Assembly (NCBI GenBank): GCA_002789915.1
Contig: PFUD01000023.1
Coordinates: forward strand, 1 to 64,000
Direction of reading: 5' to 3'
DNA length: 64,000 nucleotides
Source: Comamonadaceae bacterium CG_4_9_14_3_um_filter_60_33
GTDB taxonomy: Bacteria > Pseudomonadota > Gammaproteobacteria > Burkholderiales > Burkholderiaceae_C
The position numbers and the translations under genes are program-made. The notes beneath the pieces were generated by a model, which did not search any database, was not told the DNA's origin, and saw only the letters and a program-made list of their open reading frames with translations. This document shows, piece by piece, positions 31,281 through 40,693 of the stretch (its first letter is position 1; each line of letters opens with the position of its first letter).

Positions 31281-33026
31281 GTGAACCAGCCCACCCCCGC
31301 CATCGTTGCGCAAGCTGCCGTCAAGCGCTTGCCGCGCCTGGCGCTGCTGCTGTTTTGCCTGGCTTACCTGTTGCCCGGTTTTCTGGGGCGTGTTCCCTGG
31401 AAATACAACGACATCGCCACCTTCGGCTACATGGCAGAGCTGGCCCGCGGCACCTCTGACTGGTGGCAGCCCACGCTGGGGGGCTTGAGGCCCGACGTCG
31501 ATGCCTTGCTGCCCTACTGGCTGGGCGCCTGGGCCATGCAGTTGGCGCCCGGCTGGCTGCCCTCTGATCTGGTCGCGCGCTTGCCCTTCATGGCGTTGCT
31601 GGCGCTGACCTTGATGGCAACCTGGTACGGCACCTACTACCTGGCACGCAGCCCGAAAGCCCAGCCGGTGGCCTTTGCCTTTGGCGGTGAAGCACAGCCA
31701 ACGGACTACGCACGCGCCATCGCCGACGGTGCTTTGCTGGCTTTCATTGCCTGCCTGGGGCTGGCACAACTGGCCCATGAAACCACGCCGGCATTAGCGC
31801 AACTTTGCTTCACCGCCCTGCTGTTTTACGCCACCGCGGCCCTGCCCTATCGCCAATGGACGCCGGGCATCAGCGCCACTGTGGCACTGGTGGGGCTCAC
31901 GCTGTCAGGCGCGGCGTTCATGGCCTTGGCGCTCGGACTCGGCAGCGCGTCGTTGTACCTGCTGGCAACTCCGTCAGACAGGTCGGGCGCCACCAGCAAT
32001 CAAATCAGGGCGCTGGGACTGGTGGCATTGTGCTTGGCTTGTGCAGGCCTGGCCACGGTGCTGAACTTATGGCATTGGCGCATAGAACTGCCCCAAGCCA
32101 GGCTGTCGCAGTGGCAAAGCCTGGGCCAGCTTTTTCTGTGGTTTACCTGGCCTGCCTGGCCGCTGGCCCTCTGGACGCTGTGGCGCTGGCGCCGACAACT
32201 CGTCAGCGCGCGCTTTACCGGACTGCACCTTTGGTTGCCTGTTTGCTTCGTTGCCATTGCCAGCGCGGCGACATTAACCACCAGCGCAGCCGATCGCTCG
32301 CTGCTGCTGGCGCTGCCCGCGCTGGCTGCACTGGCCGCCTTTGCCCTGCCCACGCTGAGCCGCAGCGTGGGTGCACTGATCGACTGGTTTACCCTGATCT
32401 TCTTCACTGGCTGGGCGCTGGTCATCTGGGTGGTCTGGATTGCCATGCAGACCGGCGTGCCGGCACAACCGGCCGCCAATGTGGCGCGGTTGGCACCGGG
32501 CTTTGTACCGAGCTTTTCATTCACGCCGTTTGCCATCGCGGTCTGCGCCACGCTGGTATGGATCTGGCTGGTCAAATGGCGAGTTGGCAGACATCCGAAA
32601 GCAATCTGGAAAAGCATGGTGCTGCCTGCAGGCGGCGTCGCGCTAAACTGGCTGCTGCTGATGACCTTGAGTTTGCCCTTACTCGACTTTGCCAGAAGCT
32701 ACGCGCCCATGGTCAAGCTGGTCACTTCGGCGATGCCACCGTCACCCGGCTGCGTGGCCATGCTGGGCCTGCGCAAAAGCCAGATCGCGGCGTTTCAATT
32801 TCATGGAGCGCTGGAACTGCAAGCGCTTGACGCCACAAGTGAATGCCAATGGTTGATCGCCGACATTGGCGCAGCCAGCCGGCACGCTGACATCAAGCAG
32901 GGATCGAGCTGGCAATTGCGGCGTTCGCTGGGGCATCCGGCAGAACGGAAAGACTCCCTGCACTTGTATCAGCGCCAACCGGTGCAGCAGCCGGCACCAC
33001 CCTTGAAGCCGGAAAAATCAGGCTAA
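31281..33026 (+). CDS. Polytopic membrane protein, ArnT/PMT-type glycosyltransferase-like
   Basis: A 581-residue integral membrane protein with about ten to twelve hydrophobic helices. Near the N-terminus, after the first helix, GRVPWKYNDIATFGYMAELA resembles the first periplasmic loop of ArnT/PMT glycosyltransferases, in which an acidic residue is catalytic. Such enzymes transfer a sugar from a polyprenyl-phosphate donor to lipid A or protein; the substrate here is unknown. The start is GTG at 31281. The C-terminal 134 bp overlap the 3' end of phoR on the other strand. Confidence 0.65.
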   Translation: MNQPTPAIVAQAAVKRLPRLALLLFCLAYLLPGFLGRVPWKYNDIATFGYMAELARGTSDWWQPTLGGLRPDVDALLPYWLGAWAMQLAPGWLPSDLVARLPFMALLALTLMATWYGTYYLARSPKAQPVAFAFGGEAQPTDYARAIADGALLAFIACLGLAQLAHETTPALAQLCFTALLFYATAALPYRQWTPGISATVALVGLTLSGAAFMALALGLGSASLYLLATPSDRSGATSNQIRALGLVALCLACAGLATVLNLWHWRIELPQARLSQWQSLGQLFLWFTWPAWPLALWTLWRWRRQLVSARFTGLHLWLPVCFVAIASAATLTTSAADRSLLLALPALAALAAFALPTLSRSVGALIDWFTLIFFTGWALVIWVVWIAMQTGVPAQPAANVARLAPGFVPSFSFTPFAIAVCATLVWIWLVKWRVGRHPKAIWKSMVLPAGGVALNWLLLMTLSLPLLDFARSYAPMVKLVTSAMPPSPGCVAMLGLRKSQIAAFQFHGALELQALDATSECQWLIADIGAASRHADIKQGSSWQLRRSLGHPAERKDSLHLYQRQPVQQPAPPLKPEKSG

Positions 33027-34317
33027 ACAAAGAGCCCTTGCCAACGGTGCTGTCAATTGACAGGACGGCCCCATGGCGTTGCGCCACATGCTTGACGATG
33101 GCCAGGCCCAGGCCAGTGCCGCCGGTTTCGCGCGAGCGGCTGCGATCCACGCGGTAAAAACGCTCGGTCAGGCGCCCCAGGTGTTCCGCAGCAATGCCCG
33201 GCCCGGTATCGGCCACCGAGAAGACCAGGCAGCCGTCAGCCCGAAGCCGCACGCTCACGCTGATACGTCCTCCCACTGGCGTGTAGCGCACCGCGTTGCT
33301 GACCAAGTTGCCCATGGCGCTGAGGAGTTCATTGGCCGAGCCGGCCAAATTGCCATCAAAAGTACAGTCAAACACAAACTGGTGATCGGCCTCACCCACT
33401 GCCCCTATCACCTGCGACAAAGCTTGGGCATCCGCCTCAAGATGGCGCATCAGGGTCGGCAAAGCAACGCGAGCGTCCAGCCCCGGCGGGGCGCTGCCTT
33501 CAAGCCTTGAGAGCGTGAGCAAATCGCTGACCAGGGTTTGCATCCGGTCGGCCTGCTGCGCCATCAGCGCCAGATACTGCTGCCGCTCCCCCTCTTTCAG
33601 ATGGAGCGTTTGCAGGGTCTCCACAAAACCCGCCAAAACCGTCAGGGGTGTGCGAATTTCGTGGGATACATTGGCTACAAAATCGCGCCGCATGGCCTCG
33701 GCCTGCTCCACCGCCGTGATGTCACGCGACAGCAGCAACTTACGCCCATCGCCATAGCGATGCAGTTGCACCGACAGCGTGACCGGCCGTGAGGACGTAC
33801 TGTTGCGCCCCGGCATGGTTAGGCTGGTCTCAAAATTACGCGCCGCAAGATAGCCGACAAAACCCGGATCGCGCACCAGGTTGCCAATGGTCTGCATCAC
33901 GTCGCGCTGTGAATCGAGACCGAAATGCGCGGCGGCGGTCTGGTTGCACCACTCGATGTGGGCCTCGCCATCAAGCAGCATGACACCGTTGGGCGAGGCC
34001 TGCATGGCAGACAGGAAATCCTTCAGCCGCGCCTGGCTCTCTTGGGTTTGGCGCTCGCGCTCGCGCAGCATGCGCCGCACACGCTCGGTGAATTCTTCCC
34101 AAACACCAGATTTTGGGCCGCCACCAGCGGCACTGTCCAGGCGCAACCAGTTTAAAAACTGGTCAGCACGAGCGCTGTCTTGCACCATCCAGAGAGAAGC
34201 CGCAAGCACCAGGCCGATCATGACGGCATGGCTCTCGGGCCAATACACCTCAAACCACAGACCCAGCAACGCCCCTGCCGTCAGATAGCCTGAAAAAAGA
34301 ATGAACCGACCAAGCAT
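32893..34317 (-). CDS. phoR: Phosphate regulon sensor histidine kinase PhoR
   Basis: PhoR phosphorylates PhoB when the Pst system signals low phosphate. The 474-residue protein has two N-terminal membrane helices (about 4-23 and 30-46), a PAS domain (about 95-200), the HisKA domain with His219 in NVSHEIRTPL, and the ATPase domain with NLVSNAVRYTP, DTGPGIA and GGTGLGLAI. After the kinase domain there is an unusual Ala/Pro/Ser tail of about 35 residues, which overlaps the convergent membrane-protein gene. It lies 13 bp downstream of phoB. Confidence 0.95.
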   Translation of the reverse strand: MLGRFILFSGYLTAGALLGLWFEVYWPESHAVMIGLVLAASLWMVQDSARADQFLNWLRLDSAAGGGPKSGVWEEFTERVRRMLRERERQTQESQARLKDFLSAMQASPNGVMLLDGEAHIEWCNQTAAAHFGLDSQRDVMQTIGNLVRDPGFVGYLAARNFETSLTMPGRNSTSSRPVTLSVQLHRYGDGRKLLLSRDITAVEQAEAMRRDFVANVSHEIRTPLTVLAGFVETLQTLHLKEGERQQYLALMAQQADRMQTLVSDLLTLSRLEGSAPPGLDARVALPTLMRHLEADAQALSQVIGAVGEADHQFVFDCTFDGNLAGSANELLSAMGNLVSNAVRYTPVGGRISVSVRLRADGCLVFSVADTGPGIAAEHLGRLTERFYRVDRSRSRETGGTGLGLAIVKHVAQRHGAVLSIDSTVGKGSLFSLIFPASRVVPAAAPVGADTSAGSLSVLPDAPANAAIASSIPA

Positions 34318-34330
34318 CCAGGCGCCTGAT

Positions 34331-35038
34331 TCAAGCCGGTTTTGGCAGCACAGCCTGCGCTGTTAACCGATAGCCAGCGCCGCGCACGGTTTCCACCATC
34401 TGACCGGCCTCACCCAGCGCCTCGCGCAGGCGCTTGACGTGTACGTCGACCGTTCGCTCTTCGATGAAAACGTGGTCGCCCCAGACCTTATCGAGCAACT
34501 GAGAACGGCTGTGAACGCGTTCGGCGTGGCTCATCAGGTAATGCAAGAGCTTGAATTCTGTGGGCCCGAGCTTAACCGGCTGCCCATGGTAGGTAACGCG
34601 GTAGGTAGCCGCATCAAGACTCAACTCACCAAGCTTCACCACGCCCGTATCACGCTCGGGCGCGCGGCGGCGCAGCACGGCACGCATGCGCGCCAGCAGC
34701 TCCTTGGTGGAAAACGGTTTGGCAATGTAATCGTCGGCACCGGCATCAAGCCCCGCCACCCGGTCCACCTCGTCGCCGCGCGCAGTCAGCATGATGATGG
34801 GAACCGCTTTGGTGCGGGGGTGCGCACGCCAGCGTTTGGCCAATGCCAACCCGCTTTCGCCGGGCAGCATCCAGTCCAGCAAAATCACATCGGGCAGCGA
34901 GTTATCAAGTTCCGCCTGTGCCGTGGTGCTGTCCATGGCCCAGATCGGCCGAAAGCCGTTGTGGCGCAGATTGACCGAAATCAGCTCAGCAATGGCGGGT
35001 TCATCTTCAACGACCAACACACCAGGCAAGCGCCTCAT
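34331..35038 (-). CDS. phoB: Phosphate regulon response regulator PhoB
   Basis: PhoB binds Pho boxes when phosphorylated. The 235-residue OmpR-class regulator has the acidic pocket EDE (11-13), the phosphoacceptor Asp55 in LLDWMLPG, Lys in AKPFSTKELLAR, and a C-terminal winged helix (ERTVDVHVKRLREAL). Its start overlaps the phoU stop by 4 bp (ATGA). It is the likely activator acting at the Pho boxes found across this window. Confidence 0.96.
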   Translation of the reverse strand: MRRLPGVLVVEDEPAIAELISVNLRHNGFRPIWAMDSTTAQAELDNSLPDVILLDWMLPGESGLALAKRWRAHPRTKAVPIIMLTARGDEVDRVAGLDAGADDYIAKPFSTKELLARMRAVLRRRAPERDTGVVKLGELSLDAATYRVTYHGQPVKLGPTEFKLLHYLMSHAERVHSRSQLLDKVWGDHVFIEERTVDVHVKRLREALGEAGQMVETVRGAGYRLTAQAVLPKPA

Positions 35039-35736
35039 TTCACCACCGACTCGATTTCAGCCATCGGTGTGTGGCGAATGTCAGCCCCTTTAACGATGTA
35101 GATGATCAGCTCTGCAATGTTCTTGGCATGGTCGCCGATGCGCTCGATGGCCTTGGCCAGGAACAGCAAGTCCAGGCTTGGCGAAATCATGCGCGGGTCT
35201 TCCATCATGTAGGTGACCAGTTTGCGCACAAAGCCATCGAACTCCTTGTCGATCAGGTCGTCTTCCTTGAGAATGGCCAGCGCTGCTTCGGTATCGAGCC
35301 GGGCAAAGGCGTCCAGCGCTTTGCGCAGCAGGGCGGAGGCCATGTCAGACGCCACACGCAACTCCAGCGACGGCAGCGAGCGCGGCGAGCCGCTCTGGAT
35401 AATAGAGCGCACCATGCGGGCGATTTTTGCGGCTTCATCGCCCACCCGCTCAAGGTTGGCGGTGGTCTTGGAGATGGCAATCAGCAGGCGCAAATCGCGC
35501 GCTGTCGGCTGGCGCCTGGCAATGATGCTGGAAAGATCGCGGTCAATCTCGATCTCCATGGCGTTAACCCGAGTCTCGGTCTCTGTGACCTGGTCGGCCA
35601 CCTCGACGCTGAACTGCGACAGCGCAAAAATTGCCTGTCGAATCTGCGACTCGACCAGACCACCCAGCTCCATGACTCGGGTGGAAACAGCGCCGAGTTC
35701 GCTGTCGAATTGACTTGATAGATGTTTTTCACTCAT
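35035..35736 (-). CDS. phoU: Phosphate transport accessory protein PhoU
   Basis: PhoU mediates signalling between the Pst transporter and PhoR and restrains phosphate uptake. The 233-residue protein consists of two repeats of a three-helix PhoU domain. The acidic metal-binding motifs are visible as ELGGLVESQIRQA in repeat 1 and ERIGDHAKNIAELIIYIV in repeat 2, with ERVGDEAAKIARMV in the first half. It lies 17 bp after pstB and overlaps phoB. Confidence 0.96.
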   Translation of the reverse strand: MSEKHLSSQFDSELGAVSTRVMELGGLVESQIRQAIFALSQFSVEVADQVTETETRVNAMEIEIDRDLSSIIARRQPTARDLRLLIAISKTTANLERVGDEAAKIARMVRSIIQSGSPRSLPSLELRVASDMASALLRKALDAFARLDTEAALAILKEDDLIDKEFDGFVRKLVTYMMEDPRMISPSLDLLFLAKAIERIGDHAKNIAELIIYIVKGADIRHTPMAEIESVVK

Positions 35737-35753
35737 GGCAATATCCTTGTTGT

Positions 35754-36671
35754 TTAACCAAAACGGCCTGTAATGTAATCTTCGGTCTCGGTTCGGGTGG
35801 GTTTTAGAAAGAGCTGTTCAGTCGGTCCGTATTCGATCATGTCGCCCAAATACATATAAGCGGTGTAATCTGATACGCGAGCCGCTTGTTGCATGTTGTG
35901 CGTCACGATCACAATGGTAAAACGGCTCTTGAGTTCGTGCAGCAGTTCTTCAACTTTGGCCGTTGAGATGGGATCGAGGGCCGAGCAAGGCTCGTCGAGC
36001 AGGAGTACATCGGGCTCGAGCGCAATGGCACGAGCGATCACCAGTCGCTGCTGTTGCCCTCCGGACAGGCTCAACCCGTTGGTCTCGAGACGGTCCTTCA
36101 CTTCTTCCCACAAAGCAGCGCCTTTGAGAGACTTCTCCACCGCCTCGTCCAGTTGATCCTTGTTCTTGACGCCCAGCAGTCGCAAGCCATAGGCCACATT
36201 TTCGTAGATGGACTTTGGGAACGGATTGGGCTTCTGGAACACCATCCCCACACGACGCCGAAGTTGTGCAACGTTGACATTGCGGTCATAGATGTTGCGG
36301 CCTTCGTGCATGATCTTGCCCTCAATCCGGCAGCTGTCCACCAGATCGTTCATACGGTTGAAACAACGCAGCAGTGTGGATTTGCCGCAACCGCTGGGAC
36401 CAATGAAAGCCACCACCTTGCCCGTGGGGATATTCATGGTGATGTTTTGCAGCGCTTGCTTGTCACCATAGAAGAGATTGAGGTTCTTGACCTCAATGCA
36501 ATTTTCCTGCTCGGATAGAGGCCCAGCAGCGACGAAAGCGGCATCGCGTTGCGGCATGGTTGGCCGGGGCGCTTGTACAGGAGAGTTGATGGCGGTCATA
36601 TCGGTCATGGCAGTAGAAGTTAAGTTTTCAAATGGCGCAGCTGAGGCTGAGTTTTTCTGGGTGAAGCTCAC
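35754..36671 (-). CDS. pstB: Phosphate ABC transporter ATP-binding protein PstB
   Basis: PstB powers high-affinity phosphate uptake. The 305-residue product has Walker [10 protein letters not shown], signature LSGGQQQR, Walker [13 protein letters not shown] and the switch His in VTHNMQQ. An N-terminal extension of about 55 residues (Ser/Thr/Pro-rich) precedes the ABC domain. The GTG at 36671 overlaps the pstA stop by 4 bp; internal ATGs at 36608 and 36599 would shorten the extension, and the true start is uncertain. Confidence 0.95.
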   Translation of the reverse strand: MSFTQKNSASAAPFENLTSTAMTDMTAINSPVQAPRPTMPQRDAAFVAAGPLSEQENCIEVKNLNLFYGDKQALQNITMNIPTGKVVAFIGPSGCGKSTLLRCFNRMNDLVDSCRIEGKIMHEGRNIYDRNVNVAQLRRRVGMVFQKPNPFPKSIYENVAYGLRLLGVKNKDQLDEAVEKSLKGAALWEEVKDRLETNGLSLSGGQQQRLVIARAIALEPDVLLLDEPCSALDPISTAKVEELLHELKSRFTIVIVTHNMQQAARVSDYTAYMYLGDMIEYGPTEQLFLKPTRTETEDYITGRFG

Positions 36672-38323
36672 ACAGATTCCAGGCCGCGGAAGTTCTCGCG
36701 AAGGCGGTTGCGTAGTCGAATAGCGAAGATGTTAAGCACCACAATAACAATCACCAGCAGCAGGGCCGTGGCGTACACCAGCGGTCGAGCGGCTTCGACG
36801 TTGGGGCTCTGGAACCCGACGTCGTAAATATGGAAGCCAAGGTGCATGAACTTACGCTCCAAATGCAAGAACGGAAAATAGCCGTCCATCGGCAAAGCCG
36901 GCGCGAGCTTGACGACACCCACCAGCATCAGTGGAGCCACCTCGCCGGCGGCGCGTGCCACTGCCAAAATCAGCCCGGTCATCATGGCGGGGCTGGCCAT
37001 GGGGAGCACGGTGCGCCACAGCGTTTCAGCCTTGGTCGCGCCCAACGCCAGGCTGCCTTCGCGCACCGAACGCGGCACCCGTGAAAGCCCTTCTTCAGTA
37101 GAAACAATCACCACCGGCAGGGTCAGGATCGCCAACGTCAGAGAAGCCCACAAGATACCGGGGCTGCCAAACGTCGGCGCTGGCAAAGCCTCGGCAAAAA
37201 ACAACTGGTCGATGTTGCCACCCAGAAAGTACACAAAAAAGCCCAAGCCGAAAACACCGTACACAATAGAAGGCACACCGGCGAGGTTATTCACCGAGAT
37301 GCGGATGATGCGAATCAGCGGACCTTGCTTGGCATACTCGCGCATGTAAATCGCCGCCATGATGCCAAAGGGCGTGACGATCACGGACATCATCAGCACC
37401 ATCAGCACAGTGCCAAAAATCGCTGGAAAGATACCACCTTCGGTGTTGGCTTCGCGCGGGTCCTCCACCAGGAACTCGGTCAACTTCTTGACGTAGTGGC
37501 CCATTTTCTGGAACAGTGTCATGGTGTTGGGCTGATAGAGGTCGGCCACCATAGCCAGCTTAAGCTCCTTGGTCTGCCCATCCTGAATTTCGGCTACCAA
37601 GGTGTCGCGCCCAATGGCGCTGCGCAGCTTTTGAAGCGTTTCCTGCAATACCAGGAATTCAGCGTCAAGCCCTACACGGCGTTTGGCCAGATCGGCTTTG
37701 ATCGCGTCGGTCAGTCCGCTCCCAAGCTCGGCGCGCCGCTGCTCAAGGCGCAATTGTTCAAGGCGATAATTAATGTCGCCGATGTCGTTCTTCTCAATTT
37801 TGTAGATCTGGTCAAACAGATCAGTGGCTCTGTTAAAGCGCTTTTGTAGTTCGGGCCAGGCGGCATCCCCCTCTGCCACGACTTGATCACTCTCTTTGAC
37901 TGCCTTAAGATGACCATAAAAATTACCCCACTCGCGACGCTCGATCACAACCACATCTTTGGGGTAAGTCAACTCACCCAACAAAGGCTCAGGGAACCAG
38001 CGAAAGTCCACGCCTGTCACATCGCGGTTACCCAACTTGACCAGCATGCGGTTGACGAACAGGCTGGATGACTTAATATCAAAACCAGACGCCACCAGGC
38101 GACGCACTGATACTTCTTCAGTCTCGCGAATCTCGCCGATCAGGCGAGATGAGGAGCCATCGCGTTCCTGAAATGTCGTTTCAATCACCATCTTGGGCCA
38201 GAAGTGGACTAGGCCGCGCGCAGCGATGAGCGACAGAACGCCCACCACCATCAAAACGGACAGTGCGACGGCACCACCTGTTAACCAGACCCAGGGCGCC
38301 CCGGATTTAAACCAGTCTTTCAT
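36668..38323 (-). CDS. pstA: Phosphate ABC transporter permease PstA (long form)
   Basis: One of the two membrane subunits of the Pst transporter. At 551 residues it is far longer than E. coli PstA. After the first membrane helix (about 10-37) there is a large insert up to about residue 290, including a predicted coiled coil rich in Glu/Leu/Arg (about 145-245). The remaining helices form the usual permease core, with the EAA-type motif region [16 protein letters not shown]. The ATG at 38323 has AGGAG 6 to 10 bases upstream. The long form resembles that in Pseudomonas and Burkholderiales. Confidence 0.92.
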   Translation of the reverse strand: MKDWFKSGAPWVWLTGGAVALSVLMVVGVLSLIAARGLVHFWPKMVIETTFQERDGSSSRLIGEIRETEEVSVRRLVASGFDIKSSSLFVNRMLVKLGNRDVTGVDFRWFPEPLLGELTYPKDVVVIERREWGNFYGHLKAVKESDQVVAEGDAAWPELQKRFNRATDLFDQIYKIEKNDIGDINYRLEQLRLEQRRAELGSGLTDAIKADLAKRRVGLDAEFLVLQETLQKLRSAIGRDTLVAEIQDGQTKELKLAMVADLYQPNTMTLFQKMGHYVKKLTEFLVEDPREANTEGGIFPAIFGTVLMVLMMSVIVTPFGIMAAIYMREYAKQGPLIRIIRISVNNLAGVPSIVYGVFGLGFFVYFLGGNIDQLFFAEALPAPTFGSPGILWASLTLAILTLPVVIVSTEEGLSRVPRSVREGSLALGATKAETLWRTVLPMASPAMMTGLILAVARAAGEVAPLMLVGVVKLAPALPMDGYFPFLHLERKFMHLGFHIYDVGFQSPNVEAARPLVYATALLLVIVIVVLNIFAIRLRNRLRENFRGLESV

Positions 38324-38333
38324 GGGAACTCCT

Positions 38334-40601
38334 TTAAATAGTGCTGTATTTCTCGCGCAAGCGCTGACGCACCAGCTCGGCGGCGGTATTGACCACGAAA
38401 GTGAAGCCAAAAAGCACCAGCGCTGACAGGAAAAGTAAACGGTAGTGCGTTTCTCCAACACCGGCTTCTGGCATTTCAACTCCGATGTTGGCCGACAGCG
38501 TGCGGAAGCCGCTGAACAGGCTGAAGTCCATCACGGCCGTGTTGCCCGTGGCCATCAGCACAATCATGGTTTCGCCCACGGCGCGCCCCAGGCCAATCAT
38601 GACGGCCGAGAAAATGCCCGGGCTTGCGGTCAGCAGCACCACGCCCACCAGCGTCTGCCACGGCGTGGCTCCCAAGGCGAGCGAACCAGAGGTCAAGTGC
38701 TTGGGCACCGAAAAAACTGCGTCTTCAGCAATCGAAAAGATGGTCGGCGTCACGGCAAAGCCCATGGCGATACCCACCACCAAAGAGTTGCGCTGGTCGT
38801 AACCGATGCCCATCGTGTTGCTCAGCCAGTTAGGCATGTCACCATCAAATAACACTGCTTCAATGGGGTGCCCGATACTGAAGAAAAACCAGAACATCAC
38901 CACCAGCACCGGCAACAGCATGGCAGCCTCCCAGCCTGGCGGAACCTTCAGGCGCAGACCGGCGGGCAGCAGATGGAAGGTGTAGGCCGCCAGCAAAAAC
39001 CCCGCTGGCAAGAAGACAATTGACAGCAACACCCCCGCCAGATTATTTTCCACAAAAGGTGCCAACCAGAGACCGGCCAAAAAACCCAGAATCACGGTGG
39101 GCAGTGCCTCCATCACTTCGATGGTTGGTTTGACAATGGTGCGCAGTCTGGCTGACATGAAGTAGGCAGTGAAGATCGCCCCAAGCAAGGCCAGCGGCAC
39201 CGCCACCAGCATGGCATAGGTAGCAGCCTTGAGCGTGCCGTACGTCAGGGGTGCCAGGCTGAATTTGGGTTCAAAGTCGGAATTGGCGGCTGAGGACTGC
39301 CAAACGAAATCAGGACTTTCATAGCTTTCATACCAGACCTTTTGCCATAGAGCAGAAAAAGAAACTTCGGGGTAATGGTTGTCCACCGTTGCCGAATACA
39401 CCTTGCCCGCTTCGTCCTGCACCAAATAGCCATTTCCGCGTGGCGGATAGCCCAGAACGGTGATTGGCTTGTCGCTGAGTTTTTCCGAGAACAACAAACG
39501 GTTGGAGGTTGCAAAATAACTGCCCACGGTGCCGCTCGCGTCACCCACCATAAAGCCTTTGCGATGAAACTCCGGGGCGATCGCCGTGATGGGCGCCTTC
39601 ATCGGCGTGAACTCGCGGATGCGCTTGAACTTGAAATTCACGTCTTCGGTGCGCACCAGGAACCACTGTGCCAAATTGCCTTTGTCGGTGCCGACGATGA
39701 GCGAGAAGCCACCGCTGAGCATTGTCATGGAGGTCACCTTTTCGCCCTCTGGAACCAGTTCAATGGTTTCAAGTTCTTTGGGGGCAGATTTGTCGCTGAT
39801 GTCGAAGCGCACCAAGTGACGGTCACCCGAGAGCACGTACATCTCACGCTGCTTGAACTCGATCAGAATCTTTCGCACATCGGCCGGTGCCGGAGAGATC
39901 ACCGAGCTCTGTTGTTCGCTGGTTTCTTCGCCGGTGATCGGGTTAGTACTAACGTTGACACCCGAGAGGATGAGGCGACCGTCTTGCGTCAGGCCGGCCA
40001 GTACGGTCCCGTCTGCCGATTGTTGCAAACCTAGCTGGATGATCGGAGCGCCCTGCTCGTCCAATGCCAGTGGCTGCTCACCCAACGGGTACTCGATTTC
40101 CGGATTAATTTGACGCTTGCCGTCAGGAAACGTCACCTTGAACCCTGCCTTGGCCACGACGATTTGCCCATTCGACAAACCATAGCCCAAGGCAAAAGTA
40201 CTCAGGTCGCCCATCGCAAACGAGGTTGCCTGAGTTTGCTCAGGAAGGGCGATCTGGGTGGACCCAAGCGACTCGCCCGTGTCAAACGCAAAAAACGCCA
40301 GAGCGCCCGCCGCACCAATGCGCAAACCGATTTCGCGCTGCTCTTCGCCGGTGAACGCCACGGTTTTTTGCGTCACATCGCCCGGCACTTCATAACTGTT
40401 TCGTGCCTCAATACCGGGCGGCATGAATACAGGGACAACCACACTGGCCAGGTAGAAAAAAATCGCCGACACGGCGACAATCACGCCAACGCCCCCGGCA
40501 GACATCACCTGTTTGAACAGTTTGTCGGAGAACATGCGCCGCCCCATGGCCAGATCAACGCTTTGGGCGGTCTGACTCTTGGCGTTGATGGTAGTGTTCA
40601 T
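38334..40601 (-). CDS. pstC: Phosphate ABC transporter permease PstC (long form)
   Basis: The second Pst membrane subunit, 755 residues against about 320 in E. coli. The first membrane helix (about 33-57) is followed by an extracytoplasmic insert of about 390 residues with beta-propeller-like repeats (for example VRFDISDKSAPKELETIEL and LIVGTDKGNLAQWFLV). The permease core (about 480-755) carries ALGATPWQTLVGVVLLTASPG. The insert could sense or present something in the periplasm; its role is not known to me. It lies 10 bp upstream of pstA. Confidence 0.92.
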   Translation of the reverse strand: MNTTINAKSQTAQSVDLAMGRRMFSDKLFKQVMSAGGVGVIVAVSAIFFYLASVVVPVFMPPGIEARNSYEVPGDVTQKTVAFTGEEQREIGLRIGAAGALAFFAFDTGESLGSTQIALPEQTQATSFAMGDLSTFALGYGLSNGQIVVAKAGFKVTFPDGKRQINPEIEYPLGEQPLALDEQGAPIIQLGLQQSADGTVLAGLTQDGRLILSGVNVSTNPITGEETSEQQSSVISPAPADVRKILIEFKQREMYVLSGDRHLVRFDISDKSAPKELETIELVPEGEKVTSMTMLSGGFSLIVGTDKGNLAQWFLVRTEDVNFKFKRIREFTPMKAPITAIAPEFHRKGFMVGDASGTVGSYFATSNRLLFSEKLSDKPITVLGYPPRGNGYLVQDEAGKVYSATVDNHYPEVSFSALWQKVWYESYESPDFVWQSSAANSDFEPKFSLAPLTYGTLKAATYAMLVAVPLALLGAIFTAYFMSARLRTIVKPTIEVMEALPTVILGFLAGLWLAPFVENNLAGVLLSIVFLPAGFLLAAYTFHLLPAGLRLKVPPGWEAAMLLPVLVVMFWFFFSIGHPIEAVLFDGDMPNWLSNTMGIGYDQRNSLVVGIAMGFAVTPTIFSIAEDAVFSVPKHLTSGSLALGATPWQTLVGVVLLTASPGIFSAVMIGLGRAVGETMIVLMATGNTAVMDFSLFSGFRTLSANIGVEMPEAGVGETHYRLLFLSALVLFGFTFVVNTAAELVRQRLREKYSTI

Positions 40602-40622
40602 TTGTTAGTCCAGCAAAAATGA

Positions 40623-40659
40623 CTTGCTGCAGGAAGGCCGTTGCCTTACGTGCAGCAAG
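40623..40659 (-). repeat. Nested inverted repeat upstream of pstC
   Basis: CTTGCTGCA (40623-40631) pairs perfectly with TGCAGCAAG (40651-40659), and inside it AAGGC (40634-40638) pairs with GCCTT (40643-40647). It forms a strong RNA hairpin immediately downstream of the terminator at 40661-40684 and 22 bp from the pstC start, within the pst transcript. Confidence 0.65.
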
Positions 40660-40660
40660 C

Positions 40661-40684
40661 GAAAACCCCTCTGTCCAGAGGGGT
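40661..40684 (-). terminator. Intrinsic terminator between the Pst-linked lipoprotein gene and pstC
   Basis: A perfect 9-bp stem, ACCCCTCTG (40665-40673) with CAGAGGGGT (40676-40684), has a minimal loop and is followed on the minus strand by TTTTC. It lies 10 bp after the lipoprotein stop. It probably attenuates read-through from pstS into pstCAB-phoUBR, giving more binding protein than transporter. Confidence 0.65.
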
Positions 40685-40693
40685 AGGTCTTTT

